Origin: Melioribacter roseus
GTDB lineage: Bacteria > Bacteroidota > Ignavibacteria > Ignavibacteriales > Melioribacteraceae
Direction: 5' to 3'
Assembly: GCA_020724265.1 (NCBI GenBank)
Contig: DYHH01000009.1
Coordinates: 1 to 64,000, forward strand
DNA length: 64,000 nucleotides
Part shown: positions 34,256 through 45,200 of the stretch, piece after piece
Layout: every line of letters starts with the position of its first letter
Numbering within the stretch: position 1 is the stretch's first letter
Notes under the pieces: generated by a model
The model's database searches: none
Seen by the model: the letters and a program-made list of their open reading frames with translations, nothing else
What the model was told of the DNA's origin: nothing
Made by a program: the position numbers and the translations under genes

Positions 34256-36132
34256 TATTCTTCTTGAAATAATTTTATGGTATCAATTTCATCAACATAA
34301 AAAAATCGTCCCGAACCCATTACATCAACGTGTATAAATGAAAAATCCTTGTACTCAAATTTATTCAGGTCAACACTCAGCTCTTTTAACAGATCGTGTA
34401 ATTCATTTTTTGAAATTTGTTTCGTCAACTTTCTTAACCTATTTCCTACTTCGGCTAATAATAACTCATCTCTCGACGGTTTATATTCTTTGGGATTTGC
34501 ACCAAGGATTAAGTTTCCTTCTTCCCATTTTCCCGGATCGATGGTAGAATTTTCCATATAATACTCAAACAGTTTGATAAGCTCGGATAAATTTTTCATA
34601 TCGGAATCAGGAAGTTTTTCGAAGACTTCATTTAATTCAGGCATATAATCAAGCATTGTGTCCGGAGTTTGTTTTGGCTGGTAATCCTCAAAAATATTTT
34701 CTTCGTAATCATATTGTTTTTCATTAAACGTTTCATCAACAAACAACCATTTCCCAAGTCTTTCTTCATACTTATCATAAAGAAAATTAACATAACTATT
34801 GGCAGCTGAAAACAACTCTCTTATTTTTGATTTAGTATTGATAAATACTTCGTTTCTTTTTCCGGGAAAATCATAGACTTCTTTAAGTGCTTCTTCAAAA
34901 TACTTTAGAAGATCATCCTCAACAGATGTATAATAAGTATCTATTGGCATATCGTCTGTTTTAATCCATCTTTTCTTTATAACACCGATATCAGGAACAA
35001 ACTGCAGATATATCATTTTACCAATTGTAATCTTTCTCCACTCTGATTCCTTTGGTAAAACCGTGCCGGATTCAGCTACCTGTAAATCGGCATAATGGCG
35101 ATAAAGTTTTTTTGAAATGAATTGTACATTTCCCGGGAATGTGATGTTATAATCATGTATTTCTTGATTAAAATTCTTTTCAATAACTGTTTCAAAAAGT
35201 TTATTAAAGTTTTCTATTAAAATGATATCGCTATTATTCTTTTCTCTTGGTTTTATAGTTAAATACACTACTGCATAATCTGTAACTGTGCTTAGTTCGG
35301 TAAGTGAAATCAAAATTTCATTTTCATGTTTAACGGAAAAACTTTGCAATGGGATAATGTCGTATTCAAGTAATTCTCTTCCTTCATTATTCAGAATGTT
35401 AATTTGCAGATATTCCGAAATTTCGTTTGCACTAAAAACATACTTATCATTATTCAACCAATTCATTTTTACGGCAACTTTGTTTTCAAAAAATAATTTT
35501 GCGATTAGTTCTGCTGTAATTCCAAGGAGATTAATCCATTCGTTGTATTTCATATTATCCATTTTTACCTGTTCACCTTTTTTATTAATAAGAATAACAT
35601 TTCCCCTATATTCAACTTGAGCAATTCCATAATCAAATTGTTCAATTACCTGATCATACTTTGCATGTATTTTTATTTCACCGGCTTTATTTATAAAACC
35701 CCATTTACCCCCTTCCCAGCTTTTGTGTTCGCCATATATTCTTTCGGAACAACCCTCACAGTAAGCTGCCATTCCATTTATAAACGGAAGTGCCGCATCA
35801 AACTGAGGAAAGATTATAATCCTTCCTTGTAAATCGGCATAACCGATTTTTCCTTTTTCAATTATTCTGAACATTCCTTCCGAAGGGTAATCGGGACCAT
35901 TATCAAACGGGAACACTTCAAACAATGCATTTTCATTTTTATCAACAGCAACAAAACCGACTCCTTCTTTATAAACGATGTCTTTAATTTTCGAAGAATC
36001 CAATTGTAAATTATGTTGGTTTATTACGGTGCTTGAAAGTTGATTGATAGAATCTTTTGCACCATTACAAAAATTCTTACCACTTGAAACCATAAGAAGA
36101 ATTAAAACGACAATATACATCTGTTTTTTCAT
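34255..36132 (-). CDS. Exported WG-repeat protein
   Basis: This 625-aa protein has a signal peptide (YIVVLILLMVSSG) and, in residues about 75-170, WG/KWG repeats (EGMFRIIEKGKIGYADLQGR, GGKWGFINKAGEIKIHAKYD). These are 20-residue beta units found in secreted or surface proteins of Bacteroidetes and Leptospira. The remaining 440 residues are unassigned: two beta-helical segments and a C-terminal helix-rich part with DELLLAEVGNRLRKLTKQ. It probably lies in the periplasm. It is flanked by a zinc-ribbon gene and a small membrane protein, and its function is unknown. Confidence 0.75.
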   Translation of the reverse strand: MKKQMYIVVLILLMVSSGKNFCNGAKDSINQLSSTVINQHNLQLDSSKIKDIVYKEGVGFVAVDKNENALFEVFPFDNGPDYPSEGMFRIIEKGKIGYADLQGRIIIFPQFDAALPFINGMAAYCEGCSERIYGEHKSWEGGKWGFINKAGEIKIHAKYDQVIEQFDYGIAQVEYRGNVILINKKGEQVKMDNMKYNEWINLLGITAELIAKLFFENKVAVKMNWLNNDKYVFSANEISEYLQINILNNEGRELLEYDIIPLQSFSVKHENEILISLTELSTVTDYAVVYLTIKPREKNNSDIILIENFNKLFETVIEKNFNQEIHDYNITFPGNVQFISKKLYRHYADLQVAESGTVLPKESEWRKITIGKMIYLQFVPDIGVIKKRWIKTDDMPIDTYYTSVEDDLLKYFEEALKEVYDFPGKRNEVFINTKSKIRELFSAANSYVNFLYDKYEERLGKWLFVDETFNEKQYDYEENIFEDYQPKQTPDTMLDYMPELNEVFEKLPDSDMKNLSELIKLFEYYMENSTIDPGKWEEGNLILGANPKEYKPSRDELLLAEVGNRLRKLTKQISKNELHDLLKELSVDLNKFEYKDFSFIHVDVMGSGRFFYVDEIDTIKLFQEE

Positions 36133-36157
36133 TAGCTTTATCTTAGATGAATGTTTA

Positions 36158-36469
36158 TCATTTTTCTTCCAAATATATTTCGCATGTGTAACCTGTATAC
36201 TCAGACTTAACGATTAAGTTAGATTTACAGTGGGGACAAATTAAATTGAACTTATTATTACCAGTTAAAAATTTATCATGGATTAATCTGATTGGTTCAA
36301 AACATGAGGGACAATCTTCATGCTTAAGGGCAATGTGGGATGGAATTTTAATACTCTTGTCAATTTGTTTCCAATTTTCTTCTAAAGAAGCGATATCAGC
36401 AAACTCCTGTAAATTGTCAGGTGATTGAAGAAGATTTATTACTCTTTCATTTAATTCATCTGCAGTCAT
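36158..36469 (-). CDS. Zinc-ribbon protein
   Basis: This 103-aa cytoplasmic protein has an N-terminal helix (TADELNERVINLLQSPDN) and two CxxC knuckles: CPSCFEPIRL at about residue 53 and CPHCKSNLI at about 80. A short C-terminal YTGYTCEIYLEE follows. It starts one base after the stop of the papain-like lipoprotein gene. No enzymatic motif is visible. Confidence 0.75.
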   Translation of the reverse strand: MTADELNERVINLLQSPDNLQEFADIASLEENWKQIDKSIKIPSHIALKHEDCPSCFEPIRLIHDKFLTGNNKFNLICPHCKSNLIVKSEYTGYTCEIYLEEK

Positions 36470-36470
36470 T

Positions 36471-37727
36471 TTAGTCTGCTTGTATTATTGCTACAAAGTA
36501 AAAATATTCAAAGGGTCCATCTCCAGCAATATTATCAGATTTATTAAAATGCCTTCCAAGTACCGAGTTTGAATCTAACATGCGTAAATCTAATTCGTTT
36601 TTGTCCGGGTCATAATATATCCACGTCACCGCATCATAATCGACAATTTGTAAGCTATTCTGCCCTCCAACAAAATCAATATCAACCCAGTGACCAAACT
36701 CTGGATAATCATAAATAAGAAGTTTTAGATTGTGTCGAGATTCAAAATGAGTTAATAAATCTTCTTGCGTTACATTTTGTTGAAGTAGTTTAGCAAAGTA
36801 ATGTTTGTTATTTAGAACATATTCAGTTGATCGATAGAAATTTTTGTCAATATTACTAATAAGTTTTGCTGCACGAGTACCGAATATATTAGAGTGATTA
36901 AGCGCTTCGCCTATCAAGTCCCACTCGTAGGCGTTAATAGTTACATAGGGAGAAAGTGCATCCGGAAATGTTGTCTGCATACATCTAACAAAAGCACTAA
37001 TACCACAATAATTATCATTATGCATAGCACCTTTGGGTGCAGACGCTCCATATATAAAATCTTCACTCTTACTGTTCGATATAACCAGTGGAAGTTCATT
37101 CTCCATTAGATAAACTAAGTAATTGATTCCCGATTTGTAATCATAAGAATAATTATTAATTACAAAATTGTTAAAAGCAGATTTCCCATCTCCCAAATCA
37201 ATTACCTCAATTCCTGATGGAAATTCGAGTACAGGAGAAAATATTTTTTTTTGATTGATTTGTGATACATTATACACTTCTTCCGGATTAATAAATTTCA
37301 ATTGCATTTCAATTTCTATTTCATCGTATGCATTTCCTTTTCTTGTAATTTCAACAAAGAATAGTTTTGATGACTTTTGAAATTCAACAGCATCCACCTC
37401 AAGATTTCCTTCAAAATTCTTAATGAAGGTTATTGAATCTTGTAGAGGTATTGCGCTGTCCTTTTCATATACAGCAAAAGCTAAATTGGAATTTGATGAA
37501 TGTACGAGGTATCCCGGTTCCGGTATTTCTAACCATAGTATTTTTCTTTGTTCATTAGGTTTTAAGATAACATCCGGTTTGATCAGATATGCAAAATCGT
37601 TGTGCTTAGGAGTATCCTCATTTTCAAGAAGATCGCAAGAGATGATAGATAAAGACAGAATTACTAAGGTAAAAGTGAAAAGGAAAATTATATTGATATG
37701 ATTATAGGAACGTTCCCCGGAAGACAT
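36471..37727 (-). CDS. Lipoprotein with papain-like cysteine protease-type domain
   Basis: This 418-aa protein starts at 37727; GGAGG lies 5 bases before this ATG and overlaps the alternative ATG at 37739. The signal sequence ends with lipobox SIISC, so it is anchored in a membrane. The first 180 mature residues are beta-rich. From about residue 235 a sequence DNYCGISAFVRCMQ resembles the Cys-helix start of papain-like or C39-like peptidases, followed about 115 residues later by FGHWVDIDFVG and VDYDAVTWIYYD, which fit the catalytic His and Asp strands. The substrate and even activity are unproven. It heads the minus-strand run to 33.1 kb. Confidence 0.65.
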   Translation of the reverse strand: MSSGERSYNHINIIFLFTFTLVILSLSIISCDLLENEDTPKHNDFAYLIKPDVILKPNEQRKILWLEIPEPGYLVHSSNSNLAFAVYEKDSAIPLQDSITFIKNFEGNLEVDAVEFQKSSKLFFVEITRKGNAYDEIEIEMQLKFINPEEVYNVSQINQKKIFSPVLEFPSGIEVIDLGDGKSAFNNFVINNYSYDYKSGINYLVYLMENELPLVISNSKSEDFIYGASAPKGAMHNDNYCGISAFVRCMQTTFPDALSPYVTINAYEWDLIGEALNHSNIFGTRAAKLISNIDKNFYRSTEYVLNNKHYFAKLLQQNVTQEDLLTHFESRHNLKLLIYDYPEFGHWVDIDFVGGQNSLQIVDYDAVTWIYYDPDKNELDLRMLDSNSVLGRHFNKSDNIAGDGPFEYFYFVAIIQAD

Positions 37728-37876
37728 GGTAGCCTCCATTGCCTTGTAGGTTAAAATAATAAATAATACATAAAAGAAGAACTAATCCGGATAGTAGCTC
37801 TTATATTAACGTGAAACTTTAGAATGGCATTGAAAAGAATATCTAATTTTTATAAAAGTAAAATTGTTTCCGATAA

Positions 37877-38830
37877 TCAATCTTTAATACACCTAATACA
37901 AAAGCCATCGCTTTTGTCGCTTACATAAAACGTAACATTACTTTTGTCTGCAAGCAATGCAATATTATACGCAGTTTGATTATTGTATTCATCCGAACTC
38001 CAGAAGCTGGCATTATTATTTATCAGAAAAAAATTGCCAAGATAGCGGTACCCCGAAAGAATAGCTGAAAATCCACTTGTGTTTGTTCCGGCTCCGGGTC
38101 CAGTTCCTTCTCCCAATGCTTTGAGGGCATTACCGTCGTAATTAACATTTGCTAATAGAATCATAAATTCATCAGCTGTAGGAATATGCCACCCCGGAGG
38201 ACACAAACCTTGTGTCTCTCTTTCTTGAGCATATTGCATTGCTTCATCCCATTGATAAAGTCCTCCGTTAGAATCGCAATTAACTTCGTTGTTGTCATAG
38301 CAATACTTTTCAATAATACCATTGTTCGTCTGATCTTCATCACCGTTAATCATAACTCCTATATTCAAATTTTCTTTTAACCAGCATTGATCTGCAATGC
38401 GAATTGTTTGATAAGCTTTACCTCCGTATGTAATAAATGGAGGACAAATATCCGAACTATCATCTTCGACATAAACAACAACAGTTGCTTCAACAAAATC
38501 AATTCCGTCGCTTACAGTTGCGACTATTAAATACGAGCCGCTATTGATCGGGGCAATCCATTTAACAGATGAACCATTATTTCCTAATGGGAATGTTCCT
38601 TCATCTGCTTCCCATTCAATGGATAAAACATCTCCATCCGGATCGCTTGCAGTACAAATTAGTGTTGTTTCTTCGTTAATTATTATTGTTTCAGGATTAG
38701 CAGTAATGTTATGAATTATTGGTTTTCTGTTTACAGGTTCGCTAACATCATCAGTACAGCTAACATTAATTAGTGTGATAATAAGTGCAAGAATAAAAAA
38801 ATAAGGTGGATAAAAAGGTGATTTCTTCAT
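37877..38830 (-). CDS. FISUMP-domain lipoprotein
   Basis: This 317-aa exported lipoprotein (ALIITLINVSC lipobox) has an Ig/PKD-like domain (SDPDGDVLSIEWEADEGTF) followed by the 'Fibrobacter succinogenes major paralogous' domain at about residues 140-316: GKAYQTIRIADQCWLKENL, a GGLYQWDEAM helix and QGLCPPGWHIPTADEF, with WSSDEYNN and FCIRCIKD at the end. Such proteins are surface-exposed in Fibrobacter and Bacteroidetes and probably mediate binding. Start at 38830 is chosen because the longer frame would put polar residues before the signal. Confidence 0.87.
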   Translation of the reverse strand: MKKSPFYPPYFFILALIITLINVSCTDDVSEPVNRKPIIHNITANPETIIINEETTLICTASDPDGDVLSIEWEADEGTFPLGNNGSSVKWIAPINSGSYLIVATVSDGIDFVEATVVVYVEDDSSDICPPFITYGGKAYQTIRIADQCWLKENLNIGVMINGDEDQTNNGIIEKYCYDNNEVNCDSNGGLYQWDEAMQYAQERETQGLCPPGWHIPTADEFMILLANVNYDGNALKALGEGTGPGAGTNTSGFSAILSGYRYLGNFFLINNNASFWSSDEYNNQTAYNIALLADKSNVTFYVSDKSDGFCIRCIKD

Positions 38831-38922
38831 AACACACCCGAATGACCAAATAAACATTCTTCAGTAGAAAACTTTCTAAGTGAATGTAGCTATAATCTAA
38901 TAATCAAACAATTCCATTATTT

Positions 38923-39888
38923 CTAAATCAATTCGAGCATCCTGAGTATAAACAAACCCAAAGTCATGGTTAGAAGTGATCCGAGAGTGGAAATTATAAC
39001 AATGTTACCGGCAAGTTTAACATTGCCTTTCATACCTGCCGCCATAATAAAACTCGCAATAGCGGTTGGACATGCGAATACTATAAAGAGAATCCCCAAA
39101 TCTTCTCCCCGTATGTTTAGGAAATAAGCAGGAATGATTACAATTAAAGGAGCAATTATATTCTTAATTACTGAAGACCCGAATGCTAATCCCGATGCAT
39201 TTTTAATCGACTGAACATTCATTGAACCGCCAATACTTATTAGAGCAAGCGGCAATGCTATATCGGCTAAATAATTTCCCGTTGTTTCTATTGAGGATGG
39301 AATACCAATTTTAAAAATTGAAAACGGTATCGCTGCAATAACAGAAAGAATAAGAGGATTCAACATTATTTCTTTTGTAAGATTAACGTAATTAATCTTT
39401 GAACTTTGATTGTGAGGTAAAGTTAGCGCAACTACTCCATACAAGTTATAAATCGGCAGAGCGAATAATAAAAGAAAACTTGCCTTTGCTACTGCATCAA
39501 GCCCGAACATTCTCAAAATAATTGCAAGTCCGACAATTGCATAATTACTTCTAAACGCTCCTTGAATATAAACTCCCTCGTCTTCCGGTTTCAGTTTCAT
39601 GTACTTTGCAATAATCTTAGCAACATAATAAACGGCAATTGTTCCGAGAATTATTAATAACATTAAATCAACATTGATAGTCCTCTCAAGATCGACGTCA
39701 TATAATTTTAGGAAAATTAAAGCCGGAAGAGAAACTTTATATACAAAGTTGGAGGTAATTCTTACAAATTGTTCGTCAACAATTTTAATTAAACGAAGTA
39801 CAATCCCAACAAATACCAGAAGGAACACAGGAAGTACAACATTGATAATAAATAACAAATCTTGAAATAAGTCTTGATTCATCTGCAT
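38923..39888 (-). CDS. AEC (auxin efflux carrier) family transporter
   Basis: This 321-aa integral membrane protein has ten hydrophobic segments in two repeats of the BART fold: FIINVVLPVFLLVFVGIVL at the start, SLPALIFLKLY and GAFRSNYAIVGLAIIL, and later PLALISIGGSMNV and FACPTAIASFIMAAGM. AEC proteins export organic anions such as malonate or malate. The region just upstream of this gene (39836-39921) is repeated at 47246-47331, and it marks one edge of a hotspot that ends at xth. Confidence 0.9.
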   Translation of the reverse strand: MQMNQDLFQDLLFIINVVLPVFLLVFVGIVLRLIKIVDEQFVRITSNFVYKVSLPALIFLKLYDVDLERTINVDLMLLIILGTIAVYYVAKIIAKYMKLKPEDEGVYIQGAFRSNYAIVGLAIILRMFGLDAVAKASFLLLFALPIYNLYGVVALTLPHNQSSKINYVNLTKEIMLNPLILSVIAAIPFSIFKIGIPSSIETTGNYLADIALPLALISIGGSMNVQSIKNASGLAFGSSVIKNIIAPLIVIIPAYFLNIRGEDLGILFIVFACPTAIASFIMAAGMKGNVKLAGNIVIISTLGSLLTMTLGLFILRMLELI

Positions 39889-39921
39889 AACTTGTTAAGT
39901 GTTATGCAAAACTACGAATTT
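39836..39921. repeat. Repeat A, copy 1 (start of the AEC gene and its upstream region)
   Basis: 86 bp covering the first codons of the AEC gene plus 33 bases upstream. It reappears at 47246-47331 in the same orientation with two substitutions (84/86 by eye). The distance between the copies is 7410 bp. Confidence 0.9.
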
Positions 39922-39977
39922 TATTATTTATTAAGTTGATTAGACTTTTCTCATTCTAAATTACTATGAAATATTCT

Positions 39978-41141
39978 CTAATTACCGCTTATAATTTGAC
40001 TCCTTAAATTCGGTTCATCAAGAACGAGTCTAAACCCGACTACTTTACCGGGACCAGTTTTCATGTGTTTAACTGCTAATGAACCTCGCCAAAAAACGGA
40101 ACATTCTTTTTTAGATAAAAGATATGAACCCCCTCTAATAACTTTATGCTCGCCATCAGCCGCATAAATATCTTCACATATTTCCGCAACATTTCCTGCC
40201 ATATCATAAATTGGCAAATATTTTTGTGCTTGGTAACTTCCTACAGTTTCATATTTATAACGATTTTTGTCATCGACACATTCATTACTACCAGTTTCGT
40301 CTCTTCCAAAACAAGCCTCATCACACAAGATATCATTTCTTCCGTTTGGGTAATCAAAATATTTACCTTCTCCCCTTGCTGCATATTCCCACTCGGCTTC
40401 TCTTGGTAATCGAAATTTTCGCCCCGTTAGTTTATTTAACTCCTTAATAAAAACATGTATTTCATCCCATGTCATATTTGTGATAGGATAATTGTCTCGA
40501 AAATAATTCTTGCTCCAATCCGGCAGTACATCCATCCAGTTTGAATGTGTTACTTCATACATACCAATCCAAAATGTTTTCAAAGTTTTTTCATGTCTTC
40601 CAAACCTAAACGGGTCAGATCCGGGACAGTCGCCCTGTGTAAATATTCCTTTCGTAACCTCGACAAATTTCATCCCTGTAATTGGTTCAGTATAAACATA
40701 GGATGAAAACTGTTCGGTCTCTGATGTTACCGGATCAATATATGTATACGGTATAAGTTCTATCTTTTCTTCGGGCTTGTTGAAAAGGACGAAATATGCT
40801 ACGAAAATTGCAATCACTGCAATACCAGAAATACTAATTAAAATCTTTTTGTAATTATTTTTTATTTCATTTGAACTTTCTTTTAGTAATTCATCTTTTT
40901 CTTCAGCTTCGGATATTATTTTTTCTTCAGTCACAATTTGCTTTTTGCTACTATCCAACACACTACTAACTGTTAAAGATTCACCGCACTCTTTACAAAA
41001 TTCCTTATCGCTTGGGTATTCAATTTGGCAATTTTTACAAATCTTTTTTGGTGATACTTCCTCTAGTTTTGCACCGCATTCTTTACAAAACTGCTTATCC
41101 TCTTGATATTCAATTCCACATATTTTGCATAGTTTCATCAT
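39978..41141 (-). CDS. Double zinc-ribbon membrane protein with SUMF1/FGE-like domain
   Basis: This 387-aa protein begins with two zinc ribbons (LCKICGIEYQEDKQFCKECG and ICKNCQIEYPSDKEFCKECG), then an acidic linker and one transmembrane helix (ILISISGIAVIAIFVAYFVLF). From about residue 160 a formylglycine-generating-enzyme-like (SUMF1) domain follows: GMKFVEVTKGIFTQGD, YEVTHSNW, YPITNMTWDE, FRLPREAEWEYAARG and VIRGGSYL. Many bacterial SUMF1 domains bind partners or form signalling scaffolds rather than make formylglycine, and the copper-binding cysteine pair is not clear. The zinc ribbons would be cytoplasmic and SUMF1 external. Coupled to the smaller zinc-ribbon gene upstream by ATGA-type overlap. 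Confidence 0.8.
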   Translation of the reverse strand: MMKLCKICGIEYQEDKQFCKECGAKLEEVSPKKICKNCQIEYPSDKEFCKECGESLTVSSVLDSSKKQIVTEEKIISEAEEKDELLKESSNEIKNNYKKILISISGIAVIAIFVAYFVLFNKPEEKIELIPYTYIDPVTSETEQFSSYVYTEPITGMKFVEVTKGIFTQGDCPGSDPFRFGRHEKTLKTFWIGMYEVTHSNWMDVLPDWSKNYFRDNYPITNMTWDEIHVFIKELNKLTGRKFRLPREAEWEYAARGEGKYFDYPNGRNDILCDEACFGRDETGSNECVDDKNRYKYETVGSYQAQKYLPIYDMAGNVAEICEDIYAADGEHKVIRGGSYLLSKKECSVFWRGSLAVKHMKTGPGKVVGFRLVLDEPNLRSQIISGN

Positions 41142-41473
41142 CTCACCTTTTTATTTCTTGATGATTGATAGAACACAATCACGGCAGCTATAACAATAAG
41201 TATAATTATGAATGATGGGCGTAAATAAAAAATGAACCTTGCAGCTAAAATGATTACCAATGCAATAATGATCGTTAAGTTTACACGGCGTTTCTTTTGG
41301 GGAAGATTATTCTTTAAGCTATTTTGATTAGTCTCTTCAACCGGCGATTTGGGGGGAATTACTGTTTTTGTGTCAAATTTCTCTTCGGTTAGAGGAATTA
41401 ATTCTTTACCGCATTCAATACAATAGTTTTTACTATCATCAAATTTGAGATTGCAGCTTGTGCAGGTCTTCAT
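41138..41473 (-). CDS. Zinc-ribbon membrane protein
   Basis: This 111-aa protein starts with CTSCNLKFDDSKNYCIECG, a zinc ribbon, then a linker with proline, and two closely spaced hydrophobic helices (VNLTIIIALVIILAARFIFYL and FIIILIVIAAVIVFYQSS). Its 3' end overlaps the start of the SUMF1 gene, indicating co-translation. The shared ribbon type suggests that the two form a complex; function unknown. Confidence 0.75.
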   Translation of the reverse strand: MKTCTSCNLKFDDSKNYCIECGKELIPLTEEKFDTKTVIPPKSPVEETNQNSLKNNLPQKKRRVNLTIIIALVIILAARFIFYLRPSFIIILIVIAAVIVFYQSSRNKKVR

Positions 41474-41610
41474 TGATGCCCTCTGCTAATGTTTGTTAAA
41501 TAAGATTTTCCCTCCTAAAAACTTCATTAATATCGACAATAAAAGAATTGCTCCTCATAAAAATAATGATTAATTTGAAAATAGTATATTGAGGTCTGGA
41601 AATATCTCTA

Positions 41611-42285
41611 ATGTTTCTAAGAGCCGTCATAAAACCAAAACTGTTATTTCTCCTCTTTTTAGTTTTTACAATCATTTTAGTATTACTAACAATTTTTCCT
41701 CTAAGTACGTTTATAAAAATTTTCAGCATAGCCAGTAGTTTTGCTTCTTTTGTAATGATTTATTTTATTATTAAGACTTATCGCAAAGAAAGAGAATATA
41801 AAAAGAAGAGTTATCTCATCACCTTATACACATGTTTGTTTACACTTGCTGCTTATGCATTTTACTATAATGAAAATTACAGAATCTATTTTATTATCGC
41901 CTTAATCTCATTTTTTATTGGTGTATTATTTGGTGCTCAGTGGAGTAAATCAACCAAATTATATTTGAAGAGTAATCGTGTATTCGGACAAAATTCGGGC
42001 TTGTGGTTAATTTTTTGGGTTCTGTCGTTTGGGATAACACAAACCTTAAGCCAACTTGCCAAAAGTGAAAGTTTTTATTTGACTATAATATTAATAGCAT
42101 TTTCCTCAGGCAACTCGATAGGCTTTTCTTCAGGCATCATAAAAGATATCAAAGAAGTGCTTGCAACAGGTAAACTTGAGCGCAAAGTAATTGTAAATAC
42201 AAAAAATTTATTCTGTCCTTACTGTAAATCACCTCTTGGTTATACGGACAAACACTGCAGCCACTGCGGGAAACCAATTAGTTGA
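41611..42285 (+). CDS. Membrane protein with C-terminal zinc ribbon
   Basis: This 224-aa protein has about six hydrophobic segments (LLFLLFLVFTIILVLLTIF, FASFVMIYFIIK, IYFIIALISFFIGVLFGA, LWLIFWVLSFGITQ and others) and ends with a zinc ribbon, FCPYCKSPLGYTDKHCSHCG. It is divergently transcribed from the other ribbon genes and lies 7 bases before the 1180-aa gene, with which it probably shares a transcript. No known transporter signature was recognised. Confidence 0.75.
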   Translation: MFLRAVIKPKLLFLLFLVFTIILVLLTIFPLSTFIKIFSIASSFASFVMIYFIIKTYRKEREYKKKSYLITLYTCLFTLAAYAFYYNENYRIYFIIALISFFIGVLFGAQWSKSTKLYLKSNRVFGQNSGLWLIFWVLSFGITQTLSQLAKSESFYLTIILIAFSSGNSIGFSSGIIKDIKEVLATGKLERKVIVNTKNLFCPYCKSPLGYTDKHCSHCGKPIS

Positions 42286-42292
42286 TATATAA

Positions 42293-45200
42293 ATGAAACG
42301 CTTCCTATTTTCTTTATGGATAATTTGCTTTAGTTGTATCTCGGCATTTGCGCAAGTAGACGTTGACGATATTAATAAAAAGTTGTCAAGAATCGACTTC
42401 TTTGGTGATCTGCCATCTGGATGGAAATATAAGTACGACCCGGATAATTTTAGTCTATACATGGGTACTTATCAATATACTGTCCAAGACCCGCAGGGAA
42501 ATAAATACAAAATATATATTAGCCCAAAACTTGAAAATGTTTTTAATATACCGGAGCTAAGTGAAGCTGCAATTGGTACAGTTGAAGGCCCTACTGGTAA
42601 TTATAGTCCATACCAAAGTTCCACATCAACAGGGGTTATTGCGAAATATATTCATTTTGCACATCGATTCTTTAATAATACCGGAGTTAAAATTGATATA
42701 AATGTTGATGTTTCTAAAAATTCTTATGATGTGTCTGCTAATATTAAATATCTTGCAAGACATATTGACGATAAACTTCTATATCTGATACAAGCCGAGA
42801 ATATAGAACATTCTATGTATGAATTAATTGCGCCGTTACTTGCCGGTATGATAGCGTTGGCTGGTTTAGGAGGAATTGGTGCATCAATGGGTGCATTTGC
42901 AAACATTGGTGGATTACTGAACTTAGTTTCCCCACATACAAAAACCGATTCGCTCAAAAGTAAGTCCCAAGAAAGTCTAAAAGATTTTAAATCAAGTGAG
43001 ATTGATTCAATTAAGAATCTTGCTGATAAATGTTATTCAAAAGGAGCGGGCATTGTTGAATCAAGCAAAGCTTTTATAAATGGATTGCACACTGAGTTGA
43101 CAAAAATTAATAAAGATATTTCAAGAGTTGATGATGAGATAAGTCAAATAAATGCTAACAATCCGGATGTAATTCTTAATCCAAGTTATTGGGAATTGTA
43201 TGATAGTTGTAATAAAACAAGTATTAATTGTTCTATCCATTGGCAGGAAATGAATCGTAAGTATTCTTCTTTCTGGCATGATGGTTATGAAGGAGATGAC
43301 AGAGAAAAAGAATTATCTTTTTTAGATAGTCCTAATGCAGTTATAAAAGGAATGGAAAAGACAATCGACTATAAAAATTCTTTGATTAATTCTTTGAAAG
43401 AAAAATTAAGTAATACAGAAAGCCTTTTGCAGATAGAAGAAATAAATTCAGAGATAAAAAAATATAATGATGAAATTAACAATATCCTCGATGCAAAAAT
43501 GAGTTACGAGAGTGATCTTAACAAACTTAAAGAGAAAACCTCTTTAAAGAACAATTTGCAGCAGCAACTTGACTCAATCATTAAAAAGAAAAAATCTGCC
43601 GAACAAGATATTCAGGAAATAAAAAACAATGCGGGATATTCTGAACTTCTTTCAAAACAAAAAGAAATAGAGAAACAGATTAATTCCATAAACAAATCCA
43701 AAGCCCAAAGTGAAGCGGATTGGCTCCATGAAGTAAAACAAGATTATGAGAATAGACTTGCAAAACTAAATGACTTCATTAAAAATAATTCACCTCAGAG
43801 CAAGAATTACGAGTCCGATTTAGCTGACTTAATAATCGATCTGCAAAAAGCACAAAAAAGAATTTGTCAAGCAGTCGATTATCAGGGAGTTGCAAATGAT
43901 GAAACTCTGAAAGAAATAAAGTATAACCCGCCTTACGAATCATATGAAGATGATGTACAAGATTTAACATTTGCCCGGGAAAATCTTCATAAGTTCGAAA
44001 AGGATTTGAAGTCATACCAAACAGTATATAAGCCGGGAGACCCGGGATATAGTAAAGAAATTATTGATAATATGAAAAAGGATATTGAAAATTGGAAAAA
44101 AAGAGCTAATGAAGTTGCTAACACAATAAAAAATAATAATGGGAAAATACCTAAAGATGATTATGTAGATAGCGGACTAAGTCCATACGGCGGCGTTGGT
44201 AAAGAGGTTGCCTCAGAGATGAAGAACTTAAATGATTTTCGTGCATATCAAGATGATTTATCCCGAAAAGTTGAAAACTTCCTAAATAGCCATCCCGAAT
44301 ACGGCAGACTTAGAGATAACTTATATGATGAAAACGGATATGTAAATAAAGACCTTGCAAATAAAATGATGGAACATCATAAGAGGAATATGAATAATGT
44401 TAGTAATCTTGATGTTATAAATTCAGATGCATATTACTTATCACTGTTCGCTCACAACACATCAAAAGAATTATTTACAGGATTGAAATCAGACGGAACA
44501 ACTTCATATTTAGCTGCCGGGTTCAAGACACTTGTAAATATCTCAACAGGCGGTACTTCTGAAATACTTTTGGAAACTGCAAATGCATTTTATCAAATGA
44601 GTGATTCGGCAATGCAAGGAAAAACAACATGGCAATCATTCTCCGGTGCAGTTTCTAATCTTTTATTTGACGAAATGACTTCTAACCTATTACAGAAACC
44701 AACATTGATGTTAGGTGAGGCAATACAAAAGACATTTCCCAAAACAACTAACACAATTATGAATTTTCTTCAAAAGGATGTGAAGGATGTTCTGGGAGGA
44801 AATAATATAAAACCTTCACCGGTAAGTTCAAATGCATTAGCAACGAAAAATGCAATGAAGAATGCTTTAAAATCGGGGAATGAAGATGATCTGCTTAACC
44901 TATATAAAAACAACGGAATGAAAAATTTAGCAGAGCTTGAAGCAAACGGTCATATAACAATTGAAGAAGCAAAAAAATTGAACGATTTTATAACGAAACA
45001 AGCAAACGAAAGTATTAACAAAGGGACAATATCAACTATTGATGATTTCCAAAGAAGCAATAACATAAAAATCAAAGAAGTACTTGTAGGTGACAGCGGT
45101 TCAAGTGCAAAGGGAGGCGGAATAAGATCAGTTAATACCGACGCCGATAGGACAACTCTTGTTGTTTTTGATAAAGACTCACTTGATAAATATGCTTACA

